64,000 nt of DNA from Mycolicibacterium sp. P9-64 (GTDB taxonomy: Bacteria > Actinomycetota > Actinomycetes > Mycobacteriales > Mycobacteriaceae): assembly GCF_008329605.1 (NCBI RefSeq), contig NZ_NPKO01000014.1, positions 105,413-169,412 of the forward strand, given 5' to 3'. Within the stretch, counting starts at the first letter, position 1. Each line of letters starts with the position of its first letter. Shown piece after piece: positions 60,621 to 64,000 of this stretch. A program made the translations under genes and the position numbers. Below the pieces are notes generated by a model that ran no database searches, was not told the DNA's origin, and saw nothing but the letters and a program-made list of their open reading frames with translations.

Positions 60621-62240
60621 TTAGTGTGCGTGGCCGTGACCGCCGTGGCCGTGGTCCGGCTCCTCGGCCGGCTTGTCCACGATCGCGGTCTCGGTGGTGA
60701 GGATCATCCGCGCCACCGATGCCGCGTTGAGCACCGCCGAGCGGGTGACCTTGACCGGGTCCACGACGCCGTCGGCGAGCAGGTCGCCGTAGGTCAGCGT
60801 GGCGGCGTTGAAGCCATGCCCGTTGGGCAGCTCCGACACCTTGTTCACCACGACCGAGCCATCCAGACCGGCGTTGGTGGCGATCCAGAACAGCGGAGCC
60901 GACAGCGCCGACGAGAAGACGTCGACACCGGTCGCCTCATCACCGCTGACCGAATCACGCACTGACTTGAGCGCCGCCCGCGACTGCACCAGTGCGGCAC
61001 CGCCGCCGGTGACGATGCCCTCTTCGACCGCTGCCTTCGCGGCGGAGACGGCGTCCTCGACGGCCTCCTTGCGCTTCTTCAGGTCGGTCTCGGTGGCCGC
61101 GCCGACCTTGATCACCGCGACGCCGCCGGACAGCTTCGCCAGCCGCTCCTCGAGCTTCTCGCGATCCCAGTCGGAGTCGGTGGCCTCGATCTCGGCGCGC
61201 AACTGCGACTTGCGTCCCTCGATGGCGTCCTTGCTGCCGCCGCCGTCGACGATCACGGTGGAGTCCTTGCTGACCACCACCCGCCGAGCGGTGCCCAGCA
61301 CGTCGATGCCAACCTCGCGCAGCACCAGGCCGACGTCGGGGTTGACGACCTGACCGCCGGTGACGACGGCGAGGTCGTCGAGGAACGCCTTGCGACGGTC
61401 ACCGAAGAACGGCGCCTTGACCGCAACGGCCTTGAGCGTCTTGCGAATCGCGTTGACCACCAACGTCGAAAGGGCCTCGCCCTCGACGTCCTCGGCGATG
61501 ATCAGCAGCGGCTTGCCCGACTCGGCGACCTTCTCCAGCAGCGGCAGCACGTCCGGCAGCGAGCTGATCTTCTCGCGATGCAGCAGCACCAGCGCGTCCT
61601 CGAGCACCGCTTCCTGGGAGTCGAAGTCGGTGATGAAGTACGCCGAGATGAAGCCCTTGTCGAAACCGACGCCCTCGGTGACCTCGAGCTCGGTGTTCAG
61701 CGTGGACGACTCCTCGACCGTGACGACACCGTCGGTGCCGACCTTGGTCATCGCCTCGCCGACGAGTGCACCAATCACTTCGTCACGCGACGACACGGTC
61801 GCGACCTGGGCGATGCCGTTCTGGTCCTTGATCGGCGTCGCGGCCGCCAGCAGTGCCTCGGACACGGCGTCGGCAGCCTTGGCGATGCCAAGGCCCAGCT
61901 CGATGGGGTTGGCGCCTGCGGCCACGTTGCGCAGGCCGGCCTTGATGATCGCCTGTGCCAGCACGGTGGCGGTGGTGGTGCCGTCGCCCGCGACGTCGTT
62001 GGTCTTCGTCGCGACGGACTTGACCAGCTGTGCGCCCAGGTTCTCGAAGGGGTCTTCGAGGTCGATCTCACGCGCGATGGTGACACCGTCGTTCGTCACC
62101 ACGGGGCCGCCGTAGGCCTTGGCCAGCACGACGTGGCGGCCGCGCGGCCCCAGCGTGATGCGGACCGCGTCGGCGAGCTTGTCGACGCCGGCTTCCATTG
62201 CCCGGCGCGCAGTCTCGTTGAACTCAATCTGCTTGCTCAT
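60621..62240 (-). CDS. groEL1: 60-kDa chaperonin GroEL1 (histidine-tailed)
   Basis: A 539-residue chaperonin paralogue. Standard GroEL blocks are present (ITLGPRGRHVVLAKAYGGPV, NDVAGDGTTTATVLAQAI, GIVTGGGAALVQ). The C-terminus is DHGHGGHGHAH instead of the Gly-Met tail of GroEL2, which identifies the groES-linked GroEL1. In M. smegmatis GroEL1 is a dedicated chaperone for mycolate/biofilm synthesis, and its gene carries the phage Bxb1 attachment site; a similar site is seen here at 60666-60713. Second gene of the groES operon, 95 nt after groES. Confidence 0.97.
   Translation of the reverse strand: MSKQIEFNETARRAMEAGVDKLADAVRITLGPRGRHVVLAKAYGGPVVTNDGVTIAREIDLEDPFENLGAQLVKSVATKTNDVAGDGTTTATVLAQAIIKAGLRNVAAGANPIELGLGIAKAADAVSEALLAAATPIKDQNGIAQVATVSSRDEVIGALVGEAMTKVGTDGVVTVEESSTLNTELEVTEGVGFDKGFISAYFITDFDSQEAVLEDALVLLHREKISSLPDVLPLLEKVAESGKPLLIIAEDVEGEALSTLVVNAIRKTLKAVAVKAPFFGDRRKAFLDDLAVVTGGQVVNPDVGLVLREVGIDVLGTARRVVVSKDSTVIVDGGGSKDAIEGRKSQLRAEIEATDSDWDREKLEERLAKLSGGVAVIKVGAATETDLKKRKEAVEDAVSAAKAAVEEGIVTGGGAALVQSRAALKSVRDSVSGDEATGVDVFSSALSAPLFWIATNAGLDGSVVVNKVSELPNGHGFNAATLTYGDLLADGVVDPVKVTRSAVLNAASVARMILTTETAIVDKPAEEPDHGHGGHGHAH
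60666..60713. other. Bxb1-like attB site within groEL1
   Basis: 48 bp starting GGCCGGCTTGTC and ending GGATCATCCGCGC. From memory it matches the M. smegmatis Bxb1 attB at 41 of 48 positions, including the central GCGGTCTC with the GT crossover dinucleotide. The site lies near the 3' end of groEL1. Whether a serine integrase would use it is untested; no prophage is integrated here. Confidence 0.6.
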
Positions 62241-62280
62241 GAATGTACTTTCTGACTACGTAGTCGAGACACAACGCATG

Positions 62281-62324
62281 CCGCCCCGGAAATCACCCGC
62301 GAACTGCGGGGATCTCCGGGGCGG
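62281..62324 (-). other. Strong intercistronic hairpin between groES and groEL1
   Basis: The outer stem CCGCCCCGGA/TCCGGGGCGG (62281-62290 with 62315-62324) encloses an inner CCCGC-GAACT-GCGGG stem. It starts 11 nt after the groES stop. It has no U-run, so it is more likely an RNA-stabilising or processing element, or a partial attenuator, than a full terminator; it could set the groES:groEL1 ratio. Confidence 0.65.
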
Positions 62325-62335
62325 ACACGTCGGTT

Positions 62336-62635
62336 TTACTTGGAGACGACAGCCAGCACGTCGCGTGCCGACAGGATCAAGTACTCCTCGTTGTTGTACT
62401 TGATCTCGGTGCCGCCGTACTTGCTGTAGATCACGGTGTCGCCCTCGGCGACGTCCAGGGGGATGCGCTTCTCGCCATCCTCGTCCCAGCGGCCGGGGCC
62501 AACTGCGACGACGGTGCCTTCCTGCGGCTTCTCCTTGGCGGTGTCGGGGATGACCAGACCAGAAGCGGTCGTAGTCTCGGCCTCATTGGCCTGAACGAGG
62601 ATCTTGTCCTCGAGTGGCTTGATGTTCACGGCCAC
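62336..62635 (-). CDS. groES: 10-kDa co-chaperonin GroES
   Basis: A 99-residue co-chaperonin that caps the GroEL ring. The mobile loop is ANEAETTTASGLVIPD, the core is EGTVVAVGPGRWDEDGEKRI and the end is EEYLILSARDVLAVVSK. The start is GTG 62635 (MAVNIKPLEDK), with GGAGGG about 7 nt upstream; an in-frame ATG at 62650 would add five residues not found in homologues. First gene of the groES-groEL1 operon, controlled by CIRCE. Confidence 0.96.
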   Translation of the reverse strand: MAVNIKPLEDKILVQANEAETTTASGLVIPDTAKEKPQEGTVVAVGPGRWDEDGEKRIPLDVAEGDTVIYSKYGGTEIKYNNEEYLILSARDVLAVVSK

Positions 62636-62780
62636 GATGGAGCCCTCCACATTGTTGGGGTGCGATCCGGGGTAGATCCCGGACCTTCACGGATTACCAG
62701 CTCTTACTAGTTGTTCGGCAAGCGTCCGTGACCTCACGCCGTCGTCGCGGGAGCCGGAGCGGGGTTTGGCCGCCTGCCAA

Positions 62781-62812
62781 CTAGCACTCTATACACCCGA
62801 GTGCTAGCACTC
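62781..62812. promoter_or_regulatory. CIRCE element (HrcA operator) with an extra half-site
   Basis: CTAGCACTC-N9-GAGTGCTAG (62781-62807) is a near-perfect CIRCE inverted repeat. A third GCACTC half-site follows directly, forming a second overlapping palindrome GAGTGC-TA-GCACTC (62799-62812). HrcA should repress groES-groEL1 here until heat shock. The 5' leader 62636-62780 to the groES start shows nothing else recognisable. Confidence 0.92.
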
Positions 62813-62814
62813 AA
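62786..62814 (-). promoter_or_regulatory. groES promoter overlapped by CIRCE
   Basis: Minus strand: -35 TTGAGT (62814-62809), 17-bp spacer, -10 TAGAGT (62791-62786). Both boxes are built from the CIRCE half-sites, so HrcA binding would directly exclude RNA polymerase. Confidence 0.6.
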
Positions 62815-63002
62815 GGGTGGGCTTGTGCCTACCGGTTTCGAGGCTATCCACGGGCGTGAAATCGGAGCTTTCGAACAACTTCCTCGAGATCCCGACAGCA
62901 CGGGACACTGACACTTTCGACGTCTGAGCCCGGAGTTATCCCCAGTCCGGGTTTCATCCACAGGCCAGGGTTCCGCTGCTGGTCACGGGGTGGGCGGGCC
63001 GG

Positions 63003-63008
63003 TAGATT
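63003..63008 (+). promoter_or_regulatory. -10 element of leaderless promoter for the DUF222 gene
   Basis: TAGATT 7 nt upstream of the ATG at 63016, the leaderless spacing. No ribosome-binding site is present upstream of the ATG. No convincing -35. Confidence 0.45.
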
Positions 63009-63015
63009 CGAATGC

Positions 63016-64000
63016 ATGTTCGACCTTCTCGATGAGGCCACTAGGACCTCCGGTGCCGCCGCGACCCTGGCGTGGGCACGGGTCGAGAACGCCGCCTGCG
63101 CCCGCCGGCTGGCCGGGATGGTCACCCTGCTCGACACCCGCCACGCCGCCGACGGATCAGCCGATCGCGACCAGTGGTACCTCGACAACTGGGGTGCGGT
63201 CTGCGCCGAGATCGGCGCCAGCCAACAACTCACCCCCGGCGTCGCCTCCCACCTACTGCTGATCGGCACCGCCCTACGCGACCGCCTCCCCAGCATCGGC
63301 GCAGTGTTCACCGACGGACTGATCGGCTACCGCCTCGTCGCGACCATCGTGCACCGCACCGCACTGATCAAGGACCCAGCCGCCCTGCGCGCCGTCGACA
63401 CCGCACTGGCCCTGCTCGTGCAGGGATGGGGCCCGATGTCACTGGATCGGACCGACCAGGAAATCGATCGACTCATCGCCGAACACGACCCCTACGCGCT
63501 GCGCCGCACCCAAACCAAGGCCCGCGGCCGCGCCGTGGAGGTCTTCCTCGACGACGCCACCGGCCTGGCCACCCTGTGGGCCACCCTGTTCGCCCCCGAC
63601 GCCGCCGCCCTCGACCAACGACTGGACACGATCGCCGCCACGGTGTGCGAGCACGATCCTCGCACCCGTGATCAGCTGCGCTCCGACGCCATGGGCGCCA
63701 TCGGGCACTGGCAGGACCGCTTGGCCTGCCTGTGCGGTCTCGCACACTGCGACGCTGGTGCGACCACCCCCAGCACCGTCGTCATCCACGTCGTCGCCCA
63801 CGCCGAATCGGTCGACACATCGCCAGCGACGACCCCACCCGAGCTGCCCGACCAGCCCGACCAGCCCGACCAGCCCGACCAGCCCGACCAGCCCGACCAG
63901 CCCGACCAGCCCGACCAGCCCGACGAGGATGGTGACACCGACTCCGAGCCGGCCATCGCTGACGACGACAGCGGGAGCGACACCACAGCACCCGAGCACG
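63016..64000 (+). CDS. DUF222 / 13E12-repeat family protein, probable HNH endonuclease (partial, 3' end outside window)
   Basis: The first 328 residues of a DUF222 protein of the mycobacterial 13E12 family; in full-length members a C-terminal HNH nuclease domain follows, but it is outside the window. Recognisable blocks are MFDLLDEATRTSGAAA, LARVENAACARRLAGM-type N-terminal helix sequence, ALRDRLPSIGAVFTDGLIGY and DATGLATLWATLFAPDAAAL. Two CxxxxC-like cysteines (LACLCGLAHCDAG) precede an acidic linker with eight PDQ repeats encoded by a perfect 9-bp DNA repeat. These genes are multicopy and can recombine or host phage-like elements. Confidence 0.87.
   Translation, partial: MFDLLDEATRTSGAAATLAWARVENAACARRLAGMVTLLDTRHAADGSADRDQWYLDNWGAVCAEIGASQQLTPGVASHLLLIGTALRDRLPSIGAVFTDGLIGYRLVATIVHRTALIKDPAALRAVDTALALLVQGWGPMSLDRTDQEIDRLIAEHDPYALRRTQTKARGRAVEVFLDDATGLATLWATLFAPDAAALDQRLDTIAATVCEHDPRTRDQLRSDAMGAIGHWQDRLACLCGLAHCDAGATTPSTVVIHVVAHAESVDTSPATTPPELPDQPDQPDQPDQPDQPDQPDQPDQPDEDGDTDSEPAIADDDSGSDTTAPEH
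63847..63918 (+). repeat. Perfect 9-bp tandem repeat (8 copies) inside the DUF222 gene
   Basis: Eight identical copies of CCCGACCAG, in frame, encoding Pro-Asp-Gln, followed by a partial ninth CCCGAC. Copy-number change by slippage would keep the frame and only alter linker length, so the site may be polymorphic between strains. Confidence 0.95.

Noticed and set aside
62809..62815. HspR/HAIR element near the groES promoter
   Set aside because: Only one ACTCAAG half is present; the inverted partner is missing.
63847..63924. Possible CRISPR array
   Set aside because: Repeats are 9 bp, contiguous and in frame with no spacers; a coding minisatellite.

Overview
The window is high-GC actinobacterial DNA from a non-tuberculous, rapid-grower type Mycobacterium (Mycolicibacterium). 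The evidence is gene content and order. Reading right to left, the core genes groES-groEL1, whiB3, sigD/rsdA, guaB2-guaB3, a choD-like GMC oxidase, guaA, imuA'-imuB, iunH, an acrA1-like reductase, htdY and dnaE2 follow the order of the M. tuberculosis Rv3418c-Rv3370c block. Blocks that M. tuberculosis lacks at this locus are spliced between them. An mce operon, WhiB and RsdA proteins, an F420-type LLM oxidoreductase and a 13E12-like DUF222 protein also point to Mycobacterium.

Layout: 1-2.8 kb is a benzoylformate-decarboxylase / tautomerase / quinone-oxidoreductase operon (minus). 3.0-3.1 kb is a LuxR remnant. 3.1-6.4 kb is SOS-controlled dnaE2. 6.6-10.1 kb is a plus-strand set (FAD monooxygenase, DUF899, SRPBCC, DoxX-like). 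10.2-14.4 kb holds htdY, the two-domain acyl reductase and iunH. 14.5-15.4 kb is ohrR-ohr with a clear OhrR box. 15.4-17.8 kb is the SOS operon imuA'-imuB. 18-22 kb is an accessory plus-strand operon: small lipoprotein, sedolisin (S53) protease, double-zinc-ribbon membrane protein and anchored exported protein, with a structured leader. 22-27.3 kb is a mymA-like operon (HSL esterase, SDR, ferritin-like di-iron protein, Baeyer-Villiger monooxygenase, MerR regulator). 27.4-29 kb is guaA plus a degraded fragment.

29.2-42.8 kb is the largest accessory unit, a 14-gene minus-strand mce operon (yrbEA-yrbEB-mceABCDEF, two Mce-associated proteins, an MPT64/DUF3298-like secreted protein, an MpaB/DUF2236 oxygenase, a GXWXG/DUF4334 protein and an ABC1/UbiB kinase). 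Nearly every junction overlaps or is only a few bases long. A divergent TetR gene (leaderless promoter) and a frameshifted TetR paralogue follow at 43-44.2 kb. 44.2-54.2 kb is conserved core (choD-like, guaB3, guaB2, DUF5319, rsdA, sigD, whiB3) plus DUF4349 and OsmC proteins. 54.2-60.6 kb holds a ThrE-type exporter, an HD protein, a MerR-MocR-cupin-oxidoreductase operon and a divergent LLM oxidoreductase. 60.6-62.8 kb is groES-groEL1 with CIRCE and a Bxb1-like attB. The window ends inside a DUF222 gene carrying an in-frame 9-bp tandem repeat.

Themes: the DNA-damage mutasome (dnaE2, imuA', imuB) has two perfect LexA boxes. Lipid and sterol import and modification are represented by the mce operon, choD-like oxidase, BVMO operon, htdY and acyl reductase. 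Purine synthesis (guaA, guaB2, guaB3) and redox/stress control (ohr, whiB3, sigD, groESL) are also present. The best candidates for an undescribed system are the extended mce operon with its oxygenase and kinase tail, and the S53-protease / zinc-ribbon membrane operon. No tRNA, rRNA, CRISPR array or intact insertion sequence was seen.
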